NCBI GenBank assembly: GCA_016928355.1
Contig: JAFGKW010000046.1
Coordinates: forward strand, 1-64,000
Reading direction: 5' to 3'
Length of the DNA: 64,000 bases
Origin: Methanomicrobiaceae archaeon
Lineage (GTDB): Archaea; Halobacteriota; Methanomicrobia; Methanomicrobiales; Methanomicrobiaceae
Shown: positions 24,723 to 33,216 of the stretch, in pieces
Position numbering within the stretch: the first letter of the stretch is position 1
How the letters are laid out: the number at the start of each line of letters is the position of its first letter
Made by a program: the position numbers and the translations under genes
The notes under the pieces: generated by a model
Told to the model about the DNA's origin: nothing
Databases searched by the model: none
Seen by the model: the letters and a program-made list of their open reading frames with translations, nothing else

Positions 24723-27668
24723 TCAGATCTTCTTCCTTATCCTGTCTTTGGGAATAGCGATCTCAAACCTGACACCCTCACAGGGGACTCCGCATTCGTG
24801 GATCCTCATTCCGGTAATAGATAAGATATTTTCTGTAAGGAAAAGGCCATAACCGGTGTTCTCACCAAATCCCTTTATCAAAATTTTATCCTTGTTCTCA
24901 TAGGAGATACCTTTTCCGTCATCCTCATATACAAGGACGAAAACCCCTTCGGCCTCATCAACAGAGAACCGGATCTCGGATATTTCGCCACCCCCATGCC
25001 TGAGTGAATTCTCAACCAGGTTATAGACGACCTTGTCAAAGAGTGGATCTGCAAAGACTTCATAGTCATTAGTATCGATCCTGAGCAGAATACCATTGAG
25101 GTTTAGCATAAGGGCCGCACCATTGATTGTTTCACCCAGGTGATGCCATACGGGATTGTCTATCCCAATCTCCTGATAGTCTTTGGTAAAGGATATCTGG
25201 TGCTGTATGGTTCCCATAATAGCTTCCATCTTTGAAAGAAGCACATTAAGCTCATCATATTCTTCATAGAGATCCCGGGTCACCTCAATATAGCCATAAA
25301 GGGCGGTCACCTGATTAAGGACATCATGGCGGGTAACGCTTGAGAGAAGATTGAGCTTTGCATTTGCTTTCGAAAGTTCTTCCTCAATCTTTTTCCTGAA
25401 TGTGATATCCCTCTTCGCCTCACGCCTTCCGGCCCACCTTCCTTCAGAATCGTATACAGGCTGACAGTTATGGGAGATCCACCTGATGTCACCATTCTTA
25501 TTGATAATCCTGAAATCAAACTGGACGATGTCCTGCTTCTCTTCGCTTATTGAATTATAATGATTATAAACGAGATTCCAGTCCTCAGGATAAACAATCT
25601 TCTGAAGCGCATCATATGGTGAATCATAGAAATCTTTGACAGGATATCCGGTTATTCTTTCACAGGATGGAGATATATAGATATAATTTCCGTCAGGGCC
25701 AATCCAGGATTCCCAGTCATAAGTGAAATCAGCAAGAGTCCTCAGCCTGAGTTCGCTCTCCATAAGCTGTTTTTCCATCTTCTTCCGGTCGCTGATATCA
25801 AGAATAACCCCGACTACACCGGAAACACTCCCGTCAGCCTTAAAAAGAGCTGTTTTTGAGAAGAGAACATCAATTATCTCTCCCTTCGAATTGTTTATAG
25901 CGTACTCATACTGCTGGACGTGAGGATTTTTAATAATCTCCTGATCCTTTCTGGTATATGCATCGGCAAGATCCTTGTTGAAGAAATCATGAATTGTCTT
26001 TCCGATGATCTCATCCTTTGAAAGACCGACGAGTTCCTCGAAAGCCAGGTTGCAGTCATGATAAATGCCCTGAACATCACGATAGAAAACAGGTGCGGGG
26101 ATAGTGTCTTTTAATGCCTGGACAAAATTGATCTCTTCTACCAGTTCACGCTCCATCTTCTTGCGATCACTGATATCCATAATCACACCGACAATGCCGT
26201 CAACATTACCATCAGCCGCAAACCTTGCAGTCTTGGAGAAGAGGACATCGATAATTTCACCCCTGGAGTTATTTATCGCATACTCATAACGCTGGACATG
26301 AGGATTTTCAACGATCTTCCTATCCATCATTGAGTAATAGTCGGCAAGATCCTTGTTGAAGAAATCATGAATTGTCTTTCCGATGATCTCATCCTTTGAA
26401 AGTTCCACAAGCTCTTCAAAAGCGCGGTTGCAGTCATGATATACTCCATCGGTATCACGATAGAAAACAGGAGCCGGAACTGTATCCATAAGAGCCTGAA
26501 CATAGTTAAACTCCTTCTTAAGTTCTCTCTCCATCTTCTTCCGGTCGCTGATGTCTACAATAACACCCACTATTCCGTCAACAGTGCCATCAGCCGCAAA
26601 TCTCGCGGTCTTTGAAAAGAGAACATCTATTATCTCGCCTTTTGAGTTGTTTGCTGCATATTCATACTGTTGAACATGAGGATTTTCGACGATCTCCTGG
26701 TCTCTCTTTGCATAATGATCAGCAAAATCCTTTTCAAAAAAGTCATGGATTGTCTTTCCTATGATCTCATCCTTAGGAAGGCCGACCAGTTCTTCAAAGG
26801 CGCGGTTACAGTCATGGTAAATACCATTGGTATCACGATAGAATACAGGGGCCGGCATAGTATCCATCAGGGCCTGAACATAGTTCACCTTCTCCTGAAG
26901 GTCAATCTGCATAAGCTTCTGCTGGGTTACATCCCTTCCGACAGACTGGTATTCGATAAGTTTTCCCGAGTCGTTGAATATTGCCCGATCACTCCACTGC
27001 TGCCAGCGGACTTCACCGTTAGGAAGAATTACCCTGTGCTCAATATCACCTACAGGATTGTCAGGAGTTAAACTGGTGAAATGTCTTTGCAGGTCGCCCA
27101 GCTCCTCAACCGGAACGTCGTGATCGAGTTTTTCCCCAATCAGTGATTCGCATTTCCTGTGATAATAATTACAGAAAGCATCATTTGCAAAAATTATTGT
27201 TCCATCAGGAAGGAACCGGCAGATTAGCTCGGTCTGACTTTCCACAACTGCACGATAGCGTTCTTCGCTCTTTTTAAGTTCATGTTCCGCTCTTTTCCTG
27301 CTGACGGACTGACGAATCATATTTTCAAGTTCGGCAAACTGCGCCTTTGGTTTACCTCCTTTCTGAAGGTAAAAATCTGCACCGTTATTGATCGCTTCAA
27401 TAAGGACGTCTTCACGCCCCCTGCCGCTGAATATTATAAATGGGGTGTCTATTCCCATAGAACGAAGCTGCTTAAGAAATTCTATGCCGTCCATCTCCGG
27501 CATCTCATAATCAGATATCAAAACATCATATGAATTATTTCCGAGATCTGCTACTGCATCTACAGCGGAAGTAAATGTGGTTACATTGAACTCTCCGCTT
27601 TTTTCCAAAAATGCCTTGGTTATTTCGACAAGAGCAGGCTCATCGTCAACATGGAGTACCTTAATCAA
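24723..27668 (-). CDS. Response regulator-PAS-histidine kinase hybrid sensor
   Basis: Soluble 981-residue signalling protein without membrane segments. Order of domains: receiver (1-120, with VDDEPALVE, phosphoacceptor Asp in VLISDYEMPEMDG), PAS (about 140-250), three almost identical PAS modules of exactly 126 residues (263-640), a fifth PAS (about 645-760), the kinase H-box SSVTRHDVLNQVTALYG, and an ATPase domain (VYNLVENSLRHGGG, DDGKGISYENKDKIL, GYGLFLTENILSITG). The start is TTG 27668 with GGGAGG 6 bases ahead. The N-terminal receiver suggests that it is an intermediate in a phosphorelay. The ligands of the PAS modules are unknown; no heme or flavin residues are obvious. The repeats are evident at DNA level too. 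Confidence 0.92.
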   Translation of the reverse strand: MIKVLHVDDEPALVEITKAFLEKSGEFNVTTFTSAVDAVADLGNNSYDVLISDYEMPEMDGIEFLKQLRSMGIDTPFIIFSGRGREDVLIEAINNGADFYLQKGGKPKAQFAELENMIRQSVSRKRAEHELKKSEERYRAVVESQTELICRFLPDGTIIFANDAFCNYYHRKCESLIGEKLDHDVPVEELGDLQRHFTSLTPDNPVGDIEHRVILPNGEVRWQQWSDRAIFNDSGKLIEYQSVGRDVTQQKLMQIDLQEKVNYVQALMDTMPAPVFYRDTNGIYHDCNRAFEELVGLPKDEIIGKTIHDFFEKDFADHYAKRDQEIVENPHVQQYEYAANNSKGEIIDVLFSKTARFAADGTVDGIVGVIVDISDRKKMERELKKEFNYVQALMDTVPAPVFYRDTDGVYHDCNRAFEELVELSKDEIIGKTIHDFFNKDLADYYSMMDRKIVENPHVQRYEYAINNSRGEIIDVLFSKTARFAADGNVDGIVGVIMDISDRKKMERELVEEINFVQALKDTIPAPVFYRDVQGIYHDCNLAFEELVGLSKDEIIGKTIHDFFNKDLADAYTRKDQEIIKNPHVQQYEYAINNSKGEIIDVLFSKTALFKADGSVSGVVGVILDISDRKKMEKQLMESELRLRTLADFTYDWESWIGPDGNYIYISPSCERITGYPVKDFYDSPYDALQKIVYPEDWNLVYNHYNSISEEKQDIVQFDFRIINKNGDIRWISHNCQPVYDSEGRWAGRREAKRDITFRKKIEEELSKANAKLNLLSSVTRHDVLNQVTALYGYIEVTRDLYEEYDELNVLLSKMEAIMGTIQHQISFTKDYQEIGIDNPVWHHLGETINGAALMLNLNGILLRIDTNDYEVFADPLFDKVVYNLVENSLRHGGGEISEIRFSVDEAEGVFVLVYEDDGKGISYENKDKILIKGFGENTGYGLFLTENILSITGMRIHECGVPCEGVRFEIAIPKDRIRKKI
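25749..26882 (-). repeat. Three tandem 378-base PAS-coding repeats
   Basis: Units at 26505-26882, 26127-26504 and 25749-26126 each encode 126 residues beginning YVQAL or FVQAL and containing VFYRD, YHDCN, DEIIGKTIHDFF and DVLFSKTA. They have identical length with no indels. The near-identity points to recent tandem duplication and would allow homologous gain or loss of modules. Confidence 0.9.
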
Positions 27669-27787
27669 ACCTGCCTCCCATTAAAGAACATTTTAGACAT
27701 CACTAATTACAATGAGGTTAATTTTACCTGATAAATTGTTTAAAACACAAAGATATATCTATATTTTGATTTTAACAGGAATTGAGC

Positions 27788-27967
27788 TTACTGTTCCCGG
27801 ACAAGCATATATCCTCCAGCAGCAAGCAATATACCAAATAATATCGCCAATAGCCCCATAAATTTTTCAATGATTATTGTAATCGCATCAATTGAGAAGG
27901 TCATTCCTATTCCAAGGATGATCAGCATTATTCCAATTATTAGGGAAATTGCACCAAGCCAGTCCAT
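27788..27967 (-). CDS. Small hydrophobic membrane protein (59 residues)
   Basis: A short gene found by reading the minus strand in the gap between the sensor kinase and the gene at 28171. ATG 27967 is preceded by AGGAGATAGAA, a strong ribosome binding site, and a TAA at 27788-27790 closes a 59-codon frame. The product, beginning MDWLGAISLIIGIMLII, has two hydrophobic helices (about residues 4-24 and 36-55) joined by a short polar loop and ends with LVREQ. It is probably a membrane protein. No family is recognised. TATA-like sequences are present upstream, so it may be transcribed alone. Confidence 0.6.
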   Translation of the reverse strand: MDWLGAISLIIGIMLIILGIGMTFSIDAITIIIEKFMGLLAILFGILLAAGGYMLVREQ

Positions 27968-28170
27968 TTCTATCTCCTAAAATTAAAAGAGACAGGATAT
28001 TATTAATAATTTTGGAATTTGAACTGCAGAGATGGTTATAAATTCAAATCGAAAACAGGCCGTTGATAACAGCTATAACATAATACAACAGAAATAAAGC
28101 AGGAATCAGAAAATTCAATTAAATAGTGTTAATACAATATGCAGACAGAAATTAAAAGAGAGTTTTAGCG

Positions 28171-28821
28171 ATGATCCTTACAAAAATGGAAATAATTTCC
28201 CTTTTCTTTGTTTTTTATCTGTTTTTTATAATTATTGCTCTTTGGAGAGTAAAACAACAGCAATCGGGGAGAATCAGAGAAAGAGATGATATAAGAAAGG
28301 AAAAAAAATTCAAAGTCAGGTTTTTCAGAAGTCTTACCGAAGGATTCCAGTTGGAATCGATAAAAACCCTGGATGATATCATTAACATCTACGAAGCGAC
28401 AGCCTCACTGAGTGACGAGGATATGAATTACCGTTATGGTCTTTCCAGGTACATGAGAGAGTATCTTATTGCCCTTCTGTCCAAAGATGAAAAGATCATT
28501 CCAAAGACTACCAGTGAAGGTGAGATCCAGGAATGGAAAAAGATTCTAGATAAGATTATCTCAGAAAATGATCTTCAGACACCTTTTGCAGATCTTCCGC
28601 CTCTTGAGAGAAATATCTTAAATGATATAACCATATTCATGGAAAAAAACGATCAGTTTCATGTAAGCGAGAAGCTAAAAGAGCTTTCAAGGCTCATCAA
28701 ATCAAGAGATGGAGAACTAAACAGGATCTATAAAAAGAACGACGGTTCAGTCCAGATCGCAATTTTCAGTGTTATAATTTCCCTTGTATTCGGGCTGGCT
28801 GCTATCTACCCGTATATTTAA
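28171..28821 (+). CDS. Uncharacterised protein with N- and C-terminal membrane helices
   Basis: Protein of 216 residues that I cannot assign to a family. It begins with a hydrophobic helix (about residues 8-24, LFFVFYLFFIIIALW), followed by a charged helical region of about 165 residues rich in Lys, Glu and Arg, and ends with a second hydrophobic helix (about 195-214, IAIFSVIISLVFGLAAIYPY). The middle would therefore lie on one side of the membrane, probably the cytoplasm since basic residues follow the first helix. ATG 28171 has no strong ribosome site; Met 7 is an alternative start. It converges with the archaellin gene. Confidence 0.7.
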   Translation: MILTKMEIISLFFVFYLFFIIIALWRVKQQQSGRIRERDDIRKEKKFKVRFFRSLTEGFQLESIKTLDDIINIYEATASLSDEDMNYRYGLSRYMREYLIALLSKDEKIIPKTTSEGEIQEWKKILDKIISENDLQTPFADLPPLERNILNDITIFMEKNDQFHVSEKLKELSRLIKSRDGELNRIYKKNDGSVQIAIFSVIISLVFGLAAIYPYI

Positions 28822-28839
28822 CCTGAAACCAAAATAAGA

Positions 28840-29439
28840 TTAATTTTTTGGATAAAGAGTTGTTATCCTGTCAATTGTAAGTGGAGATATGCTGGAAAAT
28901 GCAACCGTGCCATCCGGACTTATAAGCTCAAATGAAAAGGACTCTCTGCCCGATATTTCATATTCAGGAGACATATTAATAAGCATCGTAGCATATTCAC
29001 CGTTCTCAAGATAGCCGGTTTCCACAGATTCACCCTGTTTATCAACGATTCCCCAGCTCCCAGAAGATGGCATATCGGTATAAATTGGATCTGATCTGTC
29101 AATCATGAAAAGGTTCTCCTTATCAGACCAGATGACGGAAATTTTAGAGAGATCAAGAACTGATCCAGAACCATATCTCTTCCCTATAGTTACAATAAGT
29201 GACCCAATCTTCCCTGAACTTTCATTTTTACACCCAAAAACCTGGTTTTCTATTGTTACTGGAGATGATGAAGTCTCTACTGCCGTATATATTGTCTGCT
29301 GAGATTTCTGGATTGAAAAGAAACCCGCACCGAGGACAACATATGAAAAAACAGATGCAATTACGATAAACGCCATCAGTACTATAGCTGCCTCAAGACC
29401 AGTGAAGCCCTCATTGCCGGGCCGCATTATATCCCCCAT
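28840..29439 (-). CDS. Archaellin (archaeal flagellin)
   Basis: Filament subunit of the archaellum, 199 residues. The class III signal peptide is followed by the archaellin N-terminal helix GFTGLEAAIVLMAFIVIASV and the family continuation FSYVVLGAGFF, as in archaellins of Methanomicrobiales. The C-terminal two thirds are beta-rich with SxVTIGK-like strands and several potential N-glycosylation sequons (for example KNES, INMS). It would be processed by the archaeal prepilin peptidase and added to the growing filament. No archaellum motor genes (arlH, arlI, arlJ) are close by, so this is an isolated archaellin gene; it lies near cheC and cheY genes. Confidence 0.87.
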   Translation of the reverse strand: MGDIMRPGNEGFTGLEAAIVLMAFIVIASVFSYVVLGAGFFSIQKSQQTIYTAVETSSSPVTIENQVFGCKNESSGKIGSLIVTIGKRYGSGSVLDLSKISVIWSDKENLFMIDRSDPIYTDMPSSGSWGIVDKQGESVETGYLENGEYATMLINMSPEYEISGRESFSFELISPDGTVAFSSISPLTIDRITTLYPKN

Positions 29440-29572
29440 AACCTAATATTAATATATATTTCGAGATGTATAATATTTGCTTAAAATGATGCTTTCGTGA
29501 CTTAAAGTAATCATTCGGTTGAGTAGCAAAAACAAACCAAACTTTTTTAGAGAGACCAATTAATCATAATAC

Positions 29573-30055
29573 ATGGAGAAAGTCGAATCACTCAGGGGCG
29601 TTCCCGGAATGCTCAGACCCTTTAAAGAGTATGTTGCATCGCTAAACCTTAAAGAAAAAGATCAGATCGTATTTTATGGCTGCCCGGGAACCTGCACCCC
29701 GTTTGTTGAACTTCTGGGTTATGCAATACGGGACCTGAAGAATGAAATTGTATTTGTTCCTTTTCTTGATGAAAAAAAGGCAGTGACTCTTGTCAACACA
29801 GCTAATATCGGCCTGCAGGCCTCTTCTGCACCGGAAAAGTTAAAGCCCTCACTGATTGTCATAATGGGCGGCCTTGCAATGCCCAATGTCCCTGTTTCTG
29901 CAGAGGATGCAATGAACGTTACAAAGAAATATGATTCAAGAATTGCCGGAATCTGCTTTATGAGTATGTTTGAAAAAGAAAAATGGACAAATATCTTCGA
30001 TTTTGAGATGATAATTGACGCGGAGATCGATCCAGTAGACATCTGGAAAAGATGA
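29573..30055 (+). CDS. DUF2124 family protein
   Basis: Cytosolic 160-residue protein of the DUF2124 family, found mainly in methanogens and of unknown function. Conserved features seen are IVFYGCPGTCTPFVELLGYA, with two cysteines spaced CPGTC, a Rossmann-like alternation of strands and helices (EIVFVPFLDE, LIVIMGGLAMP), and a DPVDIW-type C-terminus. The cysteine pair might bind metal or be redox active (inference). The stop lies one base from the stop of the opposing kinase gene, so the two genes converge tail to tail with no spacer. It is transcribed away from the archaellin gene from a shared intergenic region. Confidence 0.85.
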   Translation: MEKVESLRGVPGMLRPFKEYVASLNLKEKDQIVFYGCPGTCTPFVELLGYAIRDLKNEIVFVPFLDEKKAVTLVNTANIGLQASSAPEKLKPSLIVIMGGLAMPNVPVSAEDAMNVTKKYDSRIAGICFMSMFEKEKWTNIFDFEMIIDAEIDPVDIWKR

Positions 30056-30056
30056 A

Positions 30057-31175
30057 TCAGGCCTTTTCAAGACTGAAAGAAAGCCTTAAACCCTTATTTT
30101 TCCCCTTTAACGAAGATTTACCCATTACCGGACTTGTCCCATATCTCTTCAAAAGTTTACAGACAATATAAAGGGAAAGACCCGTACTCTTTAATTTATA
30201 TTCAGCCCCTTCATCTTCACTAAAACAAAATATCAATGATTTCTTCTCTTCTGATGGAAGTCCCGGGCCGTCGTCATCAACATGGATGATGTACTTATCC
30301 CCTTTATCCTCAACACTCACGGCTATTCGTACATCCATTCCGCCTGTCCGGATACTATTTCCAAAGATATTTGCAAATACATCCTGGAGAAGGTTATCGG
30401 CCCTGACCTTTGCCCCGGTTTCAGTGTAGCTTATATCGACATGTGAGTAATGACCTATCCCCTCCATTACTGCATTATCAAGAGAAATAACAGCTGGAAC
30501 GGATTCCTTTGTCTTCAAATTTCTTACTGCACTTACGGACTGGATAATCTGAAAACTTCTCTCTGCAGCAAGAACAATTCCTTTGGCATATTTTTGTGTA
30601 GTTTCCTCATCAGAATTTTCAAGAAGAGAGGCATAGCCAAGTATTACGTTATTATAATTATTCAGGTCATGAGACATGACATCAAGATAAAGGTTGGCTT
30701 CTTCATTGGCTTCAAAAACCTCTTTCTCAGCAGCCAGCTGCTCATTAAGAGCCATTATGGCCCGATCCTTCATTTTCCTATAAGCTTCTACCTCTTTTTT
30801 GAGGTCAGAAATATCCTCAACAACAATAAGGGCATACCTTTCATCTTCTCCCCCGGACTGATAAGGAACGATTGAAGTTCTCTGTTCCATCGGTCTGAAT
30901 GAAGACAGCTCTTCAGAAATTATTGATATTCCAAGTCTCGAAGTAAATACCTGAGGAATATTCCTGAATATTGAATCATTTAATCTTTCAACGAAGACTT
31001 CATCATCAAGATGTGGCAGAATCCCGGTAATTGATCTGCCAACAGCATCTTGCCGGGATAGACCAGTCCATAGTTCAAGCTGGCGATTCCAGAATTTTAT
31101 TATAAGCATTTCATCTACTGCAAAAACTCCCACAGGAAGATTCATAAGTACAATAAAATTTTCCGGAATAATCAT
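30057..31175 (-). CDS. PAS-domain histidine kinase
   Basis: Soluble sensor kinase of 372 residues. An N-terminal PAS domain (residues about 8-115, with NLPVGVFAVDEMLIIKFWNR and WTGLSRQDAVGRSI) is followed by a coiled linker, an H-box LDVMSHDLNNYNNVILGYAS with phosphoacceptor His, and an ATPase domain (DVFANIFGNSIRTGG, VDDDGPGLPSEEKK, GLSLYIVCKLL). It is located immediately upstream or downstream of cheC and a stand-alone receiver on the same strand: gene order in transcription is cheY, cheC, kinase. That arrangement suggests a small phosphotransfer module in which the kinase supplies the receiver and CheC removes phosphate (inference). Confidence 0.9.
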   Translation of the reverse strand: MIIPENFIVLMNLPVGVFAVDEMLIIKFWNRQLELWTGLSRQDAVGRSITGILPHLDDEVFVERLNDSIFRNIPQVFTSRLGISIISEELSSFRPMEQRTSIVPYQSGGEDERYALIVVEDISDLKKEVEAYRKMKDRAIMALNEQLAAEKEVFEANEEANLYLDVMSHDLNNYNNVILGYASLLENSDEETTQKYAKGIVLAAERSFQIIQSVSAVRNLKTKESVPAVISLDNAVMEGIGHYSHVDISYTETGAKVRADNLLQDVFANIFGNSIRTGGMDVRIAVSVEDKGDKYIIHVDDDGPGLPSEEKKSLIFCFSEDEGAEYKLKSTGLSLYIVCKLLKRYGTSPVMGKSSLKGKNKGLRLSFSLEKA

Positions 31176-31194
31176 CTAAAAACCCCCAAAAAAT

Positions 31195-31794
31195 TCAGGC
31201 CTGGCGCACACAACTGAGCAAATGTTCAAGAGAACCCACCCCAAGGATCATAACAATATTGCCGGATATTTCAAGATCCTTGATAGAAAAATCCGCACGA
31301 CCGATGATAACATATTCCTCTTTAAAATTCTGACAATCCCTGATGAGAATCTTTGGTTCAGATTCATAATATACAGGAATTGAATATGAAAGAGTGCTCT
31401 TTAAGACATTGCTGATAGAACCCATTACTCCGCTTACAAGAATATTTCCAACTTCCTTTAAGACCTCAACCTTCAGCCCATCGAGTTCAGGGGAGCCTTC
31501 GACCTCGCCCGTAACAGCCATTGCAAGTTTTGCCGCACTGTCCTGGGGAAAAACAATTGCCGTCCTTCCTGAAAAAGAGCCAGAATAATCGAGACTGACA
31601 GTTGCAAAATCATCATCATAATCACAGCTGAAGATCTCATCAAATCTGTCAACAGGGAGCACCCTGACATCGGGGATACTTAATGTGACATGAGAACGTG
31701 TAATTTTATTGAGCATCCCGGCCGAACGCCCTATCCCGATATTGATGAGTTCACGAAATGCATCAATATCCTCTTCAGTGATCTCAACGCTCAT
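31195..31794 (-). CDS. cheC: CheC-type receiver phosphatase
   Basis: Member of the CheC/CheX/FliY family that dephosphorylates CheY-like receivers. The protein (199 residues from Met 31794) has two CheC repeats: IDAFRELINIGIGRSAGMLN (about 10-30) and VEVLKEVGNILVSGVMGSIS (about 108-127). Each carries the family pattern with an acidic residue followed by Asn three to four positions later (ELIN, EVGN). The frame is open further upstream, but AAAGGATGAAAAG directly before ATG 31794 and the position after the receiver gene stop favour this start. It lies between a receiver gene and a histidine kinase gene on the same strand. No CheA, CheB or MCP is nearby. Confidence 0.88.
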   Translation of the reverse strand: MSVEITEEDIDAFRELINIGIGRSAGMLNKITRSHVTLSIPDVRVLPVDRFDEIFSCDYDDDFATVSLDYSGSFSGRTAIVFPQDSAAKLAMAVTGEVEGSPELDGLKVEVLKEVGNILVSGVMGSISNVLKSTLSYSIPVYYESEPKILIRDCQNFKEEYVIIGRADFSIKDLEISGNIVMILGVGSLEHLLSCVRQA

Positions 31795-31798
31795 CTTT

Positions 31799-32161
31799 TC
31801 ATCCTTTATGCACAAATTCTGAAATTTTAGCAAGCAGTTCTTCCTTAACAACAGGTTTGGTCAGAAAACCTGATGCACCAAGTTCCATGCATCTTTCCTT
31901 TGTTGTATCCTGAATATCCGAAGTCAGCATGATGACAGGAATTTCCAGTTTTAATCTTCCTGCCTCCTCGAGGAAATCAAAGCCGCCGGAATCAGGCATA
32001 TAAAGATCAAGAAGAACAAGATCCGGTTTCTCTTTTAAGACAGCTTCCATTGCCTCCGCCCCGTTGCCGGCTTCGATATAGCCGTAACCGTGATCTTTCA
32101 ATATTGAGATTATTATATTCCTCTGAAATCCAGAATCATCAGTTACGAGAATATTGATCAT
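31799..32161 (-). CDS. Stand-alone receiver (CheY-like) protein
   Basis: Single-domain response regulator of about 120 residues. It contains the acidic pair in LVTDDSGF, the phosphoacceptor Asp in DLVLLDLYMPDSGGFDFL, the Thr in IPVIMLTSDIQD, and the Lys in GFLTKPVVKEELL. ATG 32161 follows AGGTGTGAT and is preferred over the GTG three codons earlier. No output domain is present, so it works by protein-protein contact. The next genes on the same strand are cheC (4 bases between stop and start) and a PAS histidine kinase, which makes those the likely partners. Confidence 0.92.
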   Translation of the reverse strand: MINILVTDDSGFQRNIIISILKDHGYGYIEAGNGAEAMEAVLKEKPDLVLLDLYMPDSGGFDFLEEAGRLKLEIPVIMLTSDIQDTTKERCMELGASGFLTKPVVKEELLAKISEFVHKG

Positions 32162-32351
32162 ACTTATCACACCTATTGAGTTTATTTATATAATTATTCT
32201 ATAAAGGTATAATCTTTTATTCCGGAAATGATTAATTGCATAATTTTTCAAATAATCCCAACGCTATTTTCTAGATGAGAATATCGGATGATATCATTAG
32301 ATATCAAAATTCCCTACCTGAATTTTTAGATTAAAGCAAATAAAAAAAGAT

Positions 32352-33215
32352 TTAGATGTATGGGTTGCGAAGACCCTTTCCGACACCAAAGGAGGCACGC
32401 TCCTCAACTGTCTTCTTGTTCTTGTCAATCTTGCCTGTTGCAAGTTTTGTGACAAGGTCAAGACCGGGCTTGACGCTTGCGATGTCTTTTGTCTCAAAGT
32501 AGCCTGCTGCTACTGCCTTTGACCAGACATCGTCTCCCTTCTTTGTGCGGACAAAGACTGTACTCCATCCGTCAGGGCTGCCGACTGAACCTGTCGATAC
32601 ATCTGCAAGGTTTGCTACATAGTCAAGACATACGTGGCATCCGGGCTGCTCATACTTGTGTGTTGCAGCGAGTGGAATCTGAGAAAGTGCTCCGCGCTCG
32701 GTGTATACCGAGAATTTGCCCTTTCCAATGTCCATCTTGACTGCAGACTCCATCTTTGTTGCACAGTGGTCCTCGACGATTGTCTCAAGACCCATGTATG
32801 GGAAGTTCTCCATACAGAAGATACCGATTGCAAGAGCAATCTTGTCCGGTACTTTGCGCATTGCGATAGGATAGAGCTGTGCTTTTCTGAGTGCCTGCAT
32901 CTGGCACGGTGTTCCGACGATACCTACCTTGTCGAGACCGTATGAACGGGTCGCTTCCTTGATAAGCATCATGTTCGGGCTGATCGTGTATTTTGTGCCG
33001 CGTGCTGCAAGAAGCTCTGCCTTTGTCGTTGCGACAAGTGGCTCGGGCTTCCAGGGCTCTTCTCCGGGACCGGCTACGATTGCTCCGTCGATAATACCCT
33101 CTTCCAGAGCATATGCAAAGAGCTGTGTAACTATTCCGCCGTCCTGTGAGCACTTGAGAATTTCAGCATCTGCTGCACGTGCTGAGACTGCTGTCTTATA
33201 ATTTCCGAGCACCAT
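32352..33215 (-). CDS. frhB: Coenzyme F420-reducing hydrogenase, beta subunit
   Basis: FrhB carries FAD and one [4Fe-4S] cluster and passes electrons from FrhG to coenzyme F420. The protein from ATG 33215 has 287 residues, beginning MVLGNYKTAVSARA. It contains the characteristic CSQDGGIVTQLFAYALEEG, the cysteine-containing GIVGTPCQMQALRK and IGIFCMENFPY, and HVCLDYVANLADVS. The open frame reaches upstream, but GGAGGTGA overlapping the end of frhG lies 5 bases before ATG 33215. It is the last gene of frhADGB. The complex supplies F420H2 for the methylene- and methenyl-H4MPT reduction steps of methanogenesis from H2 and CO2. Confidence 0.96.
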   Translation of the reverse strand: MVLGNYKTAVSARAADAEILKCSQDGGIVTQLFAYALEEGIIDGAIVAGPGEEPWKPEPLVATTKAELLAARGTKYTISPNMMLIKEATRSYGLDKVGIVGTPCQMQALRKAQLYPIAMRKVPDKIALAIGIFCMENFPYMGLETIVEDHCATKMESAVKMDIGKGKFSVYTERGALSQIPLAATHKYEQPGCHVCLDYVANLADVSTGSVGSPDGWSTVFVRTKKGDDVWSKAVAAGYFETKDIASVKPGLDLVTKLATGKIDKNKKTVEERASFGVGKGLRNPYI

Positions 33216-33216
33216 T

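Noticed and set aside
25749-26882. Regular repeats that might be a CRISPR array
   Set aside because: The period is 378 bases and the repeats are in-frame PAS-coding units; no short direct repeats with unique spacers occur anywhere in the window.
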